Assembly (NCBI GenBank): GCA_028583405.1 | Contig: CM053264.1 | Span: forward strand, 9,417,030-9,481,029 | DNA: 64,000 nt | Source: Pogonophryne albipinna | Taxonomy: Eukaryota > Chordata > Actinopteri > Perciformes > Artedidraconidae | Reading direction: 5' to 3' | Shown: in pieces, positions 24,793 to 37,862 of the stretch | How the letters are laid out: every line of letters begins with the position of its first letter | How positions within the stretch are numbered: position 1 is the first letter of the stretch | Translations under genes and position numbers: made by a program | Notes under the pieces: model-generated | What the model was told of the DNA's origin: nothing | Seen by the model: the letters and a program-made list of their open reading frames with translations, nothing else | Databases searched by the model: none

Positions 24793-27700
24793 AGGGGATA
24801 GGTTGGTGGGGGCTGCAACCACACATTAAAATAAACTAAAAATACAAGTCGAAAGCATCCTGCAGGGCCGATCTGGCAGCAGGGATCTTGGATCCTGCCT
24901 CATCTCATGATCAAAAACAAGCTAGCCAGCACAAGCCTCCTCTGAAAAGCAGGAGAGAGGAACTGCTGCACAATTCCTTTACATATCCACCGCCACATCT
25001 ACATAATATGTATTGTTGTTGCACAGCGCAAACTCATTTCTTCCCGATATTACTCCTCTGATGGAGGTTTTCCTCATGAAAAAACAATACAATTACCATC
25101 AAATTGATGCCTGTCACGCCACGGCCCTATTTCCACATTATCAATCATCAAAGGGAGTTATTGTGGAAGCAGCAAAGGATTGTGCTGCCTAATGGTGCAC
25201 CGCTTACAATATCCCCCCTCATGAAAGGCTTTTCATATCAAATTCGAGCTTCCCATTCATGAGGCTACTGATTTCTAGCCACAACAAGTTGAATTGCAAC
25301 TGCAGTCATTGGTCGTTTTTACCTTTTTGTGCAGGCATGTAATATAGTGGATTTAAAGCCTGTTTACCACTGCGATTCACAGATCATCTGCAGAATATGA
25401 ATTATTAATCAACCAGAGTTTCTCTTTCCTCCTTATCCCTCTTTCTTTCTTTCCTCGCTGTTTAAAAACACTACTCCATAATGTCATGCAGAGGCATTTG
25501 TCATGATTGTACTAGCAGCTTGGGAGTGGAGGACTCTGGGTATCTGCAGCATGATCCCATGTGGCCAAATTATCTGACAGTAATGAACATCTGCAAGGTC
25601 AAGTCAAAGAGAGAAAAAAAGGACAAGTCGACAGAGTCAAATTATCTTTATATATTTCTGTCCCTGTCCCCTTAGTGTCTTTCCTCGGTTCAGTAAATCA
25701 CATCATCTCCCTCATATTCGACTCGTCAAACCCTGTTTTTCCATCTCTTGGGTAGAATGAAGGCACTAACTGGCAATGGAGCCCTTATGTGTGCAATGTA
25801 AATAAGGATTTATCAGAAATTAATTAATATTAAAAAAGGTCCCTAGGTGAAGGACTTGCTTAATACACAGACATGTAAATCTGGTTAATCCACGAGCACA
25901 AGAGCAGAGCAAACACTGTTGAAACTGTGAAGATGCACATGCATTGTTCACCAACATGCAAACACATTCAGGCCATAGATCCAGCAGTACAGTACATTAA
26001 TGCATACACACGCACACTGTGCAAACAAGCCCAGCTGGTGCTTCCTACCCTCACCATATAGGATACAACGCAGAGAGGCAGCTATGGGAAAATGGGACAA
26101 GCCCGTCTTCTGCTAATCATCAGGTTAGAAAAACAGTCCCTTTGCAGGATTACACTGGAGGGCCACAAATCCAGCATTAGTGATCCATCCTCTGGGCCTT
26201 TTTGTCAACTAATGGACACATGCCAAGGACACATTTTGCACTCCTGCTTGGATCATTTCCATGCGTCTTGCTGGTTTCACGAGCCAAAATAGGTCACAGC
26301 ATCACAGTTAGCCCGACGACCTCCTTGTGCAGCTCTTTTTTAACTACACAAATGCATGCTGGGCTTTGCAAGGGGCTTCCCTACTTAGATGGTTTTATCA
26401 TTATGCAAAGGTGAAGAAAACCTGCTGTGTCGCCACAACGGACGGCAGCTCAAGGTTAATCAGTGCATGAGAAAAAGTAGCTCTTCACTGTATTAAAGGA
26501 TGTGCTTGTTTCTTCCTGACTGCTGGTGCATTATGTGTTAGACTCCTGCGGAGCGACGTGACAGTTTAAATCAAACATCTCTGTCTCACCCATCATGCAT
26601 CTCTGGGGCACGGGCCAAGTCCTTGTTGAGATCTGGATTCCCAACATGGAGTCGACAGCAGCTTTGGCTCCGATTGCACAACGGCGTAATCTCTCACAGA
26701 CGCATGCACACACTGACACAGCAGTATTCTTGGTAATAAATAAGAAATGAAAGCATGAGGCGCTGGCCGGCCTCTATAAAGTTCATCAAAGTCATACGCT
26801 TTTAGATTTGTACAGGTACTCATTTTCTTCCTGGTTGTTTATGTTTCTTCCGAGCAAGACGTTTTATTGATGTTGACAACGTGCTGCAGCGTAGGAGAAG
26901 TGTCCCGACAAATAGATGAAGGAAGTTTAATATCCAAACCTGTGTAGTGGTGTGTACCTGTGAAGCACTCCAGTATAAAGGAAATTGAATCAACAAAGTT
27001 AACTCTCCCAAACCTGCATCAGTCCATAAATTGTTGTCACTTTGGCAGAGAAAAGGCTCTTTCTTGAGGCTTTTGTCCCAAATAAAAAAGCAACACTATC
27101 CCAGTGCAACTAACAGGAAGCTACATAACTTCATTGCACTTAAGCATGGCACGAATGCCAAATTGTGTAGATTTTCCACATACTTACCCCCCTGCTCTGA
27201 CACCCCAAAGCCAATACGGCTTCCACTATGAAAGGGAAGCATTCAGTGAGAATGTGTAATACCCGAGAAAAGCATGCTAAGCTTGTTTCTAAAATGGCTG
27301 AAGGAATTTTTTTTTTTCCTCACTCAGACCTGTTTTAGGAAGCAATCTAGCGTTTGGATATTTGCATTTCTTTGCAGGGGTGACTCATTAATTGGGAATG
27401 ATTGTGGAAACTGTGCCATTTGTTCCACTCTTGTGACTTTTAATGCACCAGAGAAACAGGGTTGTTGCACAGGGGAATGATAATCTGAAACAACGCTGTC
27501 ATTTCCTGCATCGAACAACAAATCCAAGTTGCTGCACGCCAGCAGATGTGGACGATTGCATGAAAAGCTGATGGGAATTAAACTGGTCATTCATTTATTT
27601 ACAATGCCAACTGCCCATACATGAATTATTTCACACATTTCGCAGCTATTGTAGCTCCTGTTCTGGCATTTTGATTAATGTCTTATGGTTAATAAATTAT

Positions 27701-28207
27701 GTTTACCTTGTATTTACCAATTAACACTTGAAGAATTGAGAAAATGAAAATGGAACCTAATCAACCGGTCTTAATGATGACTAACGTGATTTGAGTTTGA
27801 ATTACATTAGCTGTTCAATAAGTTGCAAAACAGGCTGTTGGTTTTGTCAGAAGAAAGGGAATGTATAGAATCGACTGGCTCCAGGTGTGTGTGCTTGCAT
27901 ATTCATATAAATGTGGTTCAATTTGAAATGAATTGCAATAATAGAAAAGCAACCTCTTCTTTTTCTGGGAAAGCACCTGTGCCAAAGCGGACCAGGATAC
28001 CACTCAATGCAGTTCTCATTATTCCCATTATATACAGTGCAGTCACATAGCAGTAGAGAAGTGACACATTTTTGTATTTCCCCATAATGTGCCTCTCCAA
28101 TTTGAGGGGGTAAGCATTCTAGTCATTTCAGTTCTCCAATTTTCGGGTAGAAAAGGTTGTCGAGAAATAATCGAAACCTGAAGCCGAATTTAGCCTACAC
28201 ACAGGCA

Positions 28208-28316
28208 GTATGAGAAAATAAAGACCTTTTTGAACATTAAAGCATGTAAACATGTCACAGTAGAGGCACAAAATACAATTATGAACCAGAAAATGACCAT
28301 AATAGGGCCCCTTTAA
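28208..28316 (+). repeat. TTAA-MITE fragment, copy G (right end)
   Basis: It reads AATAAAGACCTTTTTGAAC, ATTAAAGCATGTAAACATG, TCACAGTAGAGGCAC and ends ATAATAGGGCCCC then TTTAA, with TTAA at 28313-28316. The right terminus is intact and the left half is absent. Confidence 0.72.
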
Positions 28317-29010
28317 CACTTCCTGCATGGACAGTACTGTGCCTTATGACGAATCATAGAAACTAGCTTAAAGCAGCAAAGTGTGCTATATACAGCAGGC
28401 ATGCATTTTTTATTGTCCCAAACTGCAGAGCTTTGAATTTCAGCCAACAGAAACCGTTTAATCTTAGGTGTCATCAAAGAAAAGCAACGGACCGGAGAGG
28501 CCACACAGCGTCTGTATCCAACCAATTTACCCACAATTCTTCCCGAGTTGAAAATAGCCCATTGAGGCATATTTTGCTGCTTAACTACACAAAATAGAAT
28601 ATTCAACAAATCCGTTTTTGATATAGGTGGCAAGTTATCAAATTACCCTGCCAGCCTCACAGTATTTGAAGTCACTGAATATTATACAGCAAGGCAAATT
28701 GAATAATGCGTCCGTTTATATTCAACTCAAGGGAAGCAGAACCAATGTATTCACATAAGAACAACCCAAACTCTCTACGAATACAGTGGATGTTTTTCAT
28801 ACTGACAAAGATGCTTTGGACCCTTTCTGAAAGCAATACAAATCATCCCAGACGTCTCTGTTACAATAGCTGCATACTAGGTTAGTAGAAGTCTTTGGAA
28901 ACTTAATGAGTTGCGAAAACTCCAAATACTTAGGCATGAAAAGGCTTGGCCAATTTCCAATACTAATTTAAAGTTATTTTCATACAAAAAGCACGTCCAA
29001 TCTTCCATAA

Positions 29011-29297
29011 CGGCCCGTTCACACAGCGGCGTTGGAAGCTTCTTCTGCCCATTCACTTTGAATGGGGTGACATCACTTTTCGCCGCACTGCGTTGTGGGA
29101 AGCAGAGTGGAGCTTTCCTGGCGTTTCAGGCTGCAAAAGTTGAGCAATGTTCAACTTTTGAAGCCTCAGCAGAAGCGTCAGCCAATCGAACCGCTGCTTG
29201 TGTGTCAGGGGCGGGAGATTCATGTGATTGGTTGTTGGTCAAGCTTCAGACACGCCCACCTCCAAGCTTTTTCCAAAGCCGCTGTGTGGACGGGCCG
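29011..29297. mobile_element. PIF/Harbinger-like MITE, 287 bases
   Basis: The ends are CGGCCCGTTCACACAGCGGC and, inverted from the right, CGGCCCGTCCACACAGCGGC, with one mismatch in 20. TAA at 29008-29010 and 29298-29300 forms a 3-base target duplication of the TWA type used by PIF/Harbinger elements. The interior is GC-rich, with GAAGCTT and CAAGCTTC arms. Open frames crossing it are incidental. Superfamily assignment rests on the 3-base duplication and is an inference. Confidence 0.75.
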
Positions 29298-30400
29298 TAA
29301 TGGTTAAAGGACACAATAAATGCTAAAGAAATAAAGAAAATGCAGCCTTACACACCCAAAAGAGGCAACAAAACAGCAGCAGAGTCAAGCCAGTTCAGTC
29401 AGCCATCTTCTGTTCATGAATCTTTGCAGCCTGATATTCTAACGAGATGCAGTTTGAATTCACAGAAGCACTCTGTCTTGGCCCTGATCCATAATTTAAC
29501 GAAGAGCTGATTCAGATCACAACTTAAGAACTCTGTATAAACTTTTATTATTGGTACACATGGACTAAGAGGTTGTTTTTCACCCTTGTTTAAAAAATGC
29601 TGAACAAAGTTTTGCATCGTCGTTAAAATTCACTTTTGTGGAGTCGACAAAACCGCCAGGGTGAGAGAAATAGTCTTTTTGTGATAGTAAAGGATGTAGC
29701 GCCGAATATAGTCATCACTGGTGAAAATCAACCAAAACCACTCCAGGGTCATCACAAGAGGCGTTTAAGCAGTACACAAACATTTGCCTCATCTTTAGAT
29801 AAACATGCTGATTCAATACACCCCTTTTCTGCCAACTCTGCAGGTGCGTGAAATCTTCTCAATTTTCTTTTTTTTCTGGGCCATTTCAATGAATTAGTGT
29901 CAGCAAGACTCGATGAATAGTTTTGCACATGAAAAACAAAGGTGGGGAAGGGGCGACGGTGAATCCATTAGCCGTGCTATGTCTCACAGTCTTCACCTCC
30001 ACGATGCGGCAGGACAAAGAAAAGGTGGAGGCGATGCAAACATGAGCCCAGGCCACACACGGACCCAAACCAGAAAGCAGCTAACACAGAAAAGGGAATG
30101 AGTGTTTGCTGTGGTTGTATGGGTGGGTGGGTGTGCATGAGGTTTGTTAGTTAATTGTTATTAACATCAGGGATTCAGCTCAAGAGAACCAAGACCAAGC
30201 ACAACTCCAGAACCTTAAAAACAACACAAACTTAAAAGGTTCTCTTTACAGAATTCAGAGCATTTTTTGATTGAAGATTTTTCCTCCACTCAGTTATCTG
30301 GATAGAAAAAGAGTGGATGGCTCAGGAACAATAACGATGCAGGAGCGTGCGATTTCAAGTGTTTGCAAGGGAAACCAGTCACAGATTTTGCATAACCAGA

Positions 30401-30486
30401 GAAATGTTTATTGATGCAAAATGAAACCATCCACCCACAGGTGTCAACAAGTGTCTAATCTGCAGCGGTTGAACACCTCTGAGAGG
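30401..30486 (+). repeat. Local direct repeat, left copy
   Basis: It reads GAAATGTTTATTGATGC, then CCACCCACAG, TGTCAACAAGTGTCTAATC and TGCAGCGGTTGAACACC. A second copy lies at 31504-31581. It is probably part of an uncharacterised dispersed repeat or a local duplication around the LINE fragment. Confidence 0.6.
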
Positions 30487-30589
30487 CAGAAGGGTACGAT
30501 GTTGAGTGTTTTACTAAAAACATCAATACAATCTCTTTAAACAGTCACAGATAAGTCAATTTATTGAACATGTCAGAAACAAAAACATA

Positions 30590-31110
30590 TGACAATAATA
30601 TATATATATATTTTCTTTTTTCTCACTCAAATTAATAATTATAACAAATTACAAAAAAATAATAATAAAAAAACAAAAAAACAATAATAATTCTCAGATA
30701 GTCTGTCATGTTCAACAGGGGCAAGAAGAAGCTTAAAAAAACTTTTCTGGTCCTGCCCCCTCTAGCATATTTTTTTCTTATAGATAAAACATTAGGTCAT
30801 CGTCATCAGCGACATGTTTGTCTTGTTAATTTGTTTGCTTTTTGTTTTTTTACAAAACAATCAGAAAGAAATTACTTTTACAATTACAAGAAATAACAAC
30901 AAATGGGATTTTACAGGTCCTGTTCATAACCATGAATGATTTGGCTCCTAAATAATACTTTCAGTTTAGATAGACTTGTGCAATATTTCAGTGCATCGTT
31001 ACAGTTATTCCACAGACTAACACCTTTTGATGAGATGCAATGAAGTTTGGCATTTGTTCGTACGGGTGGTTTTTTGAAAATGCAGTTTCCTCTCAACATG
31101 TGCATGCTTT
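30590..31110 (-). mobile_element. 5'-truncated LINE (non-LTR retrotransposon) 3' tail
   Basis: The minus-strand frame 31105-30911 contains SSKGVSLWNN, then a spaced ALKYCTSLSKLKVLFRSQII and a stop. This resembles the C-terminal tail that follows the reverse transcriptase domain in many non-LTR elements, usually of the form RG..LWN..P..(A)..L..FK...K. Downstream on the same strand come a GGGGGCAGGACCAG block, TTCTTCTTGCCCC and an A/T-rich tail with TTATT repeats at 30600-30690, as at LINE 3' ends. No catalytic core is present, so this is a dead fragment. The family is undetermined. Confidence 0.5.
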
Positions 31111-31503
31111 CTCTCCGTGTGATCTCAGTCCACCAAGAAGCTCATGCAGGCCCAGATACTCGTTTACTTAACACCATGATGCAAGATACAAGACAGAAAT
31201 CCATATGCTATACTCTCAACATTGAGACGGCTAAACCCATGGTTACTAGCTAACAATGCTAACAGCACAGACAATGCAAACAGTTGACGTAGTTGATAGA
31301 GCCAACAGCTTTTACCAAGCAGCACAAGCAGCCAGAACAAGTGTCACTTATCAATCAATATAAACCCACCTTTCAATGGGAACATATAAGGTGTCAGTCA
31401 AACTGGCATCATCACATACTCACTAATTACGGCCATTTCTAAACTTCAGATGAAGCTACCCTCCAGGCATTACTCCACTGAGCTGAATTCATGTGCCACT
31501 AAT

Positions 31504-31581
31504 GAAATGTTTCTTGATGCAAACTGCCAACCCACAGATGTCAACAAGTCTCTAATCTGCAGCGTAGAAAACCTCAGAGAA
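31504..31581 (+). repeat. Local direct repeat, right copy
   Basis: It reads GAAATGTTTCTTGATGC, CCAACCCACAG, TGTCAACAAGTCTCTAATC and TGCAGCGTAGAAAACC. It matches 30401-30486 in the same orientation about 1.1 kb away, with scattered substitutions and a short indel. Confidence 0.6.
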
Positions 31582-32366
31582 ATTGTTCCTTAACACCAGC
31601 CACGCATTTACATCTCGCCTTCCGACTGTGATTGTGGCCACTGACAGGAAAATTGCTAAGAAAGCTCCAGATTTGTGCACCGCGGCCGCTTTGTTCTATC
31701 GCCCACTGTGACAGGTTTAAGAGGACCTCTAGATATTTATATTTAACTGAAGCACTGATTGCAAATAATATTACATTGCAGATGCAAGACCAACTCATTT
31801 AATGACAGCAACGTGGGATAGTGTATGTTAGAAGAAGACTCAGTCCTCAACATGCCGTGCTGATCAGAGAAGAACGAGGCTGGTTGATAAATATCAGATA
31901 CAAAGTCAGAGAGATAATGAGAAATATTCACATCTGCATAATTTCACAAAAATGTCACTTGTAATGATTCATGATTATGAAGTAAGTAGCACACAAGACA
32001 ATCGAAGCCGCTCATCATTAAAAGACATTTGATTAAATCATGTTTCTGTCACCAGTTTGTACGAGTAGTGACGGCAGTATGTAGTTCTTCATTTGAGCGA
32101 TGTTCTTTCGTACTGGGCTCATACATCTATTCAGCCATTTGCTGTGGATCGAGGTAACAAAATGAAGGCCTGATGAGAATGAACAGTTGAGGAGTGTGTC
32201 TTGTCGTGCGAAGGAAAGGTCAACCAGAGTGATCAACTCTTCTAGGTAGCATCTAATCAAGCTGGTGGCTTTGCTTAATGTACCTATTTGTCTCCACAGT
32301 GCTGCTGATGTCTATAAAAAGGAGGCAAACAATGTAATAAGCCATTCTGTAATGCTGTATGCACAT

Positions 32367-32569
<203 letters not shown>

Positions 32570-35315
32570 TTATAACCTTAAATGAGGCCTGCAATCCGAC
32601 ACACTGGGCTTTACTGCAGCTATGGGAAGGGTGCCGCAGTCCTAAATGAGTCCAAGTGCCCAAATGGGAAAACTGTGGATCCTAAATGAGGCATTACTAA
32701 AAGAGTTTGGATTCCTCCCACTGCACACAGAGAGAATGGAAAATAATATTTTATTTAGAGTTTAATTGCAGCTTGTGGCCCTGAGAGCCCCATCAGACAG
32801 ACTATAATGGAATCTAATATGATCGTAATGGTTACTGTCTTCACTCTCTGCTTCTCCGCGTGATCCTGGAGCATATGGCACCGCCAGCATTTGTCCTTTA
32901 CTCTTACTGAGAAAATGGCTTGGTTGTTCGGCAGTGTGGGGAAAACTAACAAGACAGATGCATTGTTAACAGTTTTAGATCACCCCAGGCTCTTACACTA
33001 AGCAACATTCAGAAGAATAACGGTGTATGTGAATACTAGAAATGTACTGTGAAGGGTCCAACTGTCATAATTAATATTATATAATGGGTCTATGCAGTAA
33101 CAAGTGATTCAATATTGCGTCTATCCTTTAAGTGTTGCCGCAGGTAGAGGATCAGATAACATTGATAACCGTTAAAATTGCCAAGTATCTCCATCAAAGC
33201 ATAATGTATTATCTAAAAAATGTACCATAAAAATGCACATAACAATACATTGCTTGTAAATATAGCATTGATTTGTAGCTTACCTTTTTATTTTATTATT
33301 TGCCGTGAAAATATGAGTTGAAATTGATTGGAAATTAACATGGAAGATTAGGTACTCTCACTATTTAAGAAAGACATTCAATTGCTGGGGGAACCATAAG
33401 AATACAGTAATTCTTTTCCTGACAAAAAATTGCCCAAAATGGCTTCAGCACCAAGAAAAGCGGTCGCTCTTATCTGCTCGTTAAAGCATGTCTGACTATG
33501 AGGCCCTCAAGTTTCCCTCGCAGTCGGATTCGTCATGGGGGCTGGTGTCCACTTGCTTCACTTCCAGCTGCAGTTGTGAAGAATTCATCACAAGAGTAGC
33601 CTTTGACTTCGCCCATCGTTAGTGTGGAAAGAGTTTGGATAAAAAGGATGAAAGGGCAAGCGCACCCAAAGGACTAGCTATAGGATCTCAACAAAATTAT
33701 CCCGAGCACATAAAAAGGTCAAGGCTACTAAAGTAACATGAAAAAGAGGGTTGTTTGACATCACTCTTTTTAAAGTCAGTCTCATCCATTTTATTTATAG
33801 AGGAGAAGATAACAATGCCGAGAGATGAGACCGCCCGAGTTGTGATTGTCAGGAGGAGGGAGGGATGCGGCAAATGACATGACACGCTTCCAAAGGCATG
33901 CTGGCGGAGACAACAAATCCACCCACATCTTTATCTGTGATCAAAGGAAAGATTTATGATTCTCTGCATTTGTACTCCCCCCTCCTTCCCCCTATCTGCC
34001 TGCTTCCTCACACATTATCTCTCCGAGTTAGGGCTATCAGAACGAATTTGCCCAGCCAAATATTTTTGACCCTGCAACACCAACGCGAGGATTGAATAAG
34101 AGTAACACTTTCATTAGGGCCACTTACTGTCCTGACCTTCTGCAACTTGTGCCCTTTTCTGTGGTACAAACATGGCTAATGCATGTTAGCCTCAGAATCT
34201 CCGGGCTAAATGAACTGAAACACAGGGCATACGCTGGAGTCACAGCTCGTCTCACTCTCTTTACTGGACTGACGGACAGCCAGAAGGGTGGAGATAGTGG
34301 CGGGGACAAGTGACAGTGATACCCAAAGGAACAGCGTTGTGGAGCAAGCCTTCGCTGGTATCAGAAATCCCTAGGCCACGTCACAGTTTCAATGTTTATA
34401 CTAAACATGACACACTAATACAGATGTCATAATTGTGACTCAGAAGCAATACAATGACTTGTCTCACAGGATACAGTTCAGCCGAGTTGTGGCCTTTCCA
34501 AGCTGTTTCATATGGATATCAAAGACATACAAAAGGATGATAGTAGGTTTTCCACAACTAGGATTATCAGCAGACTCATGAGCCCCTTACAAGACTGGAA
34601 ACATAATGAAGAACATGAAGTATGCACCAAATATAATTAAATAAGTCCTTCAAAACACAACATCTGCCAATGGGGACATTTATATTATGCTCTGTCACTC
34701 GTGCAGTCCCAGTTCCTGTCATCGTGATCCTATCATCCTGCATTTCAAAACCACTGTTCTCCATCAGGATATTCTTCAAGATTAAACAGAGGGGGTCCAT
34801 ATTTCATCTGCTGACTGAACTCCCCCCTCCCATGCCTGCAGACGATCTTCTCTCCTATTCCCATGGGCCTATTTGTAATAAAGATGCTTCATATTGATAG
34901 AGTCCAAGGGTTTAAATCTGTCTGTGTTGCTACCTTGAATGAATATTGCTAATCACCTTCTAGTTCTCACCATATGACCTTAATATAAATTACTAAAATG
35001 ATTTCTTTCTTATCAGTCACATCTATGGTTAAAGTATGTTTAGGTGAGGTCAATTAAACCTAGGGAATGGTCAAGGTTAAATAAGGTGGACGTTGATTCT
35101 TGGTGAGAGGCAGGGATAGATAATGTTTTCTACTTCTGATTTTGCTACATACTGTACAGAGGAAAATACTATTCACCATATGTAAGAGATGCTTGTCTGG
35201 AGAATGTTAATATAGGTCCTTTTAAGCATTTTATCAAAGCATTTGTTTTTCTCTCAAGTAGGTGTTGTTTATAAAGCAAGCTTCATTTGGTTTGCTTTTG
35301 TTTTCATGTTAATGG

Positions 35316-35465
35316 TTAAAAAAGACATATTCTGCTTATTATCAGGTTCATATTTGTGATGGGATATATGACAATGTTCCAGAAGTAAACAAAGTAGTCC
35401 AATGGACGCGTTCAGAACAATATAACACACCACACGAAAGTGAAAACCCCCAAAAGCTTCTTTCA
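35316..35465 (-). repeat. TTAA-MITE, internally deleted copy N
   Basis: TTAA at 35316 is followed by a decayed GACATATTCTGC and TTATCAGGTTCATATTTG (one end). Later come ATAACACACCACACG and GTGAAAACCCCCAAAAGC (the other end). Both ends are recognisable and the middle is missing. Confidence 0.5.
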
Positions 35466-36089
35466 CACAGCTAATAAACTACTTTCCTTTGAGAAACTTG
35501 GAGTGACACTCCACTGTCTAACCTTTTTTAAGCAGACAGGTTGACTAACAACACACTTTCATTCACAGTGACAGCCTGGCAGGGTTTCTGCAGAGATTTG
35601 CACCACTGCTACGTTCATTAAATATCCACCACTGGTGCCAGTGGGGTTAAATGACTTGCTTAAAGGCAGTCTGGAGATATATGTGTCTGTTACGCAGGGA
35701 ATGTGCAGTATGAGTTTCTTTAAGTCCTTGCATGCAAAATGTGCTCTTTTCACCAGAAATACACTTTCCTTTTCGTTAGGCTATCACTGCCCCAAAACTT
35801 CATATTGCTTTTCTAGCAGACTGGAACCAATCTGCACGGCAGGAAGCTTTCCCCAAAGCTAGTGCCAGACTATCTCTGTCTCACAAACAGCTCAAAGCAC
35901 CTCTTTTTGTGCCTCGTTTGTATTATTTTGCTGTTGCTTTGCACGTTCTTATGAGCAGGTAATGCATGTTGTATCCAAAAATAAATTCATTAAAGACCTG
36001 TCATGTCATTTACACCAAAGTACACAATTCTGAAACTATACTATGCACTCCTGTATGTAGTGTTTAAATCAGTCATCTATACATAAGGT

Positions 36090-36260
36090 TCACAGTGCCC
36101 CAGAGTGCTGCTTTCCCTGGGTTAACAACCGTTAACAAATCCAAAGCAGGTTAAACCGGGTTTTACCCTCCGTGTACCAGGAGAGGGTTGGCCCCAATTT
36201 GTACAGGGTTAGCGTCTGATAATGTAGTAGACCCTGGGTTAATTGTTTTTCAGTGTGAAC
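36090..36260 (+). repeat. Possible decayed MITE with GGGTTAAC motifs
   Basis: CCCTGGGTTAACAACC, GTTAACAAATCC, CAGGTTAAACCGGG and CCCTGGGTTAATTG recur within 170 bases on the same strand. This resembles fish repeats with CCCGGGTTAA ends. No boundaries or target duplication are visible. Confidence 0.3.
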
Positions 36261-37539
36261 TAAAGGTAAGAATTCATAAAGTAAAAAACAAATGTCATTT
36301 ATTGTATTTAGTTAATCGTATAACATGTATCTTCTTTTGTACTTTTTTGATTGTTAATCAACTGAAAGACCTGGAAGCATAAGCTTTTATCCTGTCTACA
36401 AGAAACCAATGTGTCAACCTCCTGTTTTTTTCTGAAACGTGACAGATTTTTTGACGCCAAATACATATTGCATGGGTTAATTAAATAATTTACTTTATCA
36501 TACGTATGCTTTTTGATCATACGTATATAAAATAGGTCTATACTGTAGATTGAAGTGACTTGTGAGAGCGTTTGTTAATACTGGTGTTGCTAAGTCAGCG
36601 AGATGTATCGGCTGTATCGATGCACCCATTCCCCAGCTGAGATATACTGCACAAATCTCTTGTAGAGAAGTAAGAGCGAGCTCCTTTAAATCAGCAGATT
36701 GTCAGTGTGTGCTGCTGCTGCGAGCATGAACCTGTGAATGGAAAGAGAGTGAAGCGCGGAGGAAGGGACTGAGGCTTGATGGATGTATTTCAAAACAAAC
36801 ATTTGACAGATTGGAGCTATCTAAACATTTCTCAGAGGCAGCGCTGCTGTGCAGGATGAAATGCTTTAGTTAAACCTTGCTGAGGACCCGCTAGCAAATA
36901 TTAACGTCGGGTAAATAAATTGACATTTCTGGGATTTGGGGAAAAGAAAAATCGACAGTTTTTTAAAACTTTGTTGCATTATTGCTAACAAGGTAACTGG
37001 CTGATGGAGGTGAGAAAAGAAGCTGCAGATCAATTGTGGTTCATCAGTAAAAACCACAGAATAGTTAGAGTCAATAGAGCGAAAGAAAGAGCCACCGCCT
37101 CTCTCCATTTAGCCTGCAGTTGTAAGACATTCACTTGTCGGCCCTTTCCATGTTGTTCATGAGGGCAGTTGACAACCATGCAAATGATATTAAATGACCA
37201 TGAGTTTGATTTGCAGAAAAGGGCATCTTTTCTAACTAAAACTAGAGGAAAAACTAAACTAAACACCAGCAGGAGTTGTATTGCACGAGAATGCTGTAAA
37301 ATGGCGTAGTCTACTAACTAATGCACACATGCTATGTTTGAGACCTGTATCCATGGCGACTTCTCTAAAATGAGAGCAGTTGGAGACTTATACAGAAGCA
37401 CTGAATGTAAAGACTTTCATTATTATGTGCATTTTCCTGTAAAATGGCTACAGAGAATGACTGTTACAAAGTACAGAAAATGGCAAAGCATAATATGTTT
37501 AAATGTAAATGTCTCTGGTTGTTTAGAAGTGGAAGAGAC

Positions 37540-37741
37540 TCTATTCTGCTCATGTTCAGGTTCATATCAGTATGTAGTGTCTCTACGGTGACATGTCTCC
37601 ATGCTTTAATGTTCAAAAAGCTCTTTATTGTTCTCATACTGCCTGTCCTGCAGCACCTCTTTTCACCCTCTGTCTGAAACTAGAGCCCAGTCTGCTCTGA
37701 TTGGATCGCTGGTCGGCTCTGTCGTTTATTGGCCAACCGCT
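37540..37741 (-). repeat. TTAA-MITE fragment, copy H
   Basis: It reads TCTATTCTGCTCATGTTCAG, CCATGCTTTAATGTTC, AAAAAGCTCTTTATTG, GCAGCACCTCTTTTCACC, CTCTGTCTGAAACTAGAGCC, CTGATTGGATCGCTGG and GGCCAACCGC. This is the right two-thirds of the family in the same orientation as copy E. Confidence 0.7.
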
Positions 37742-37862
37742 TTTTCACACAGTAGCTATTGTTGCTTTCACAAAAATAATATCCTCTTAATATTTTGAGT
37801 GAATCTTTATCAGTTGGACATGCAATTAAAACATTGATGTTAAAACATTGATGTTTTAATTG

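Larger units (their letters stand above)
24793..30400. other. Intronic stretch, mostly plain
   Basis: Outside MITE copy G and the Harbinger-like element, I see only non-coding sequence with short chance open frames. Confidence 0.5.

Noticed and set aside
24087..24822. Ser/Leu/Pro-rich and poly-Glu or poly-Ser frames
   Set aside because: Products of the pyrimidine-rich block and the GAA tract, with no domain or splice context.
28911..29300. 129-codon plus-strand frame
   Set aside because: It runs through the Harbinger-like MITE and into its right terminal repeat, with no domain.
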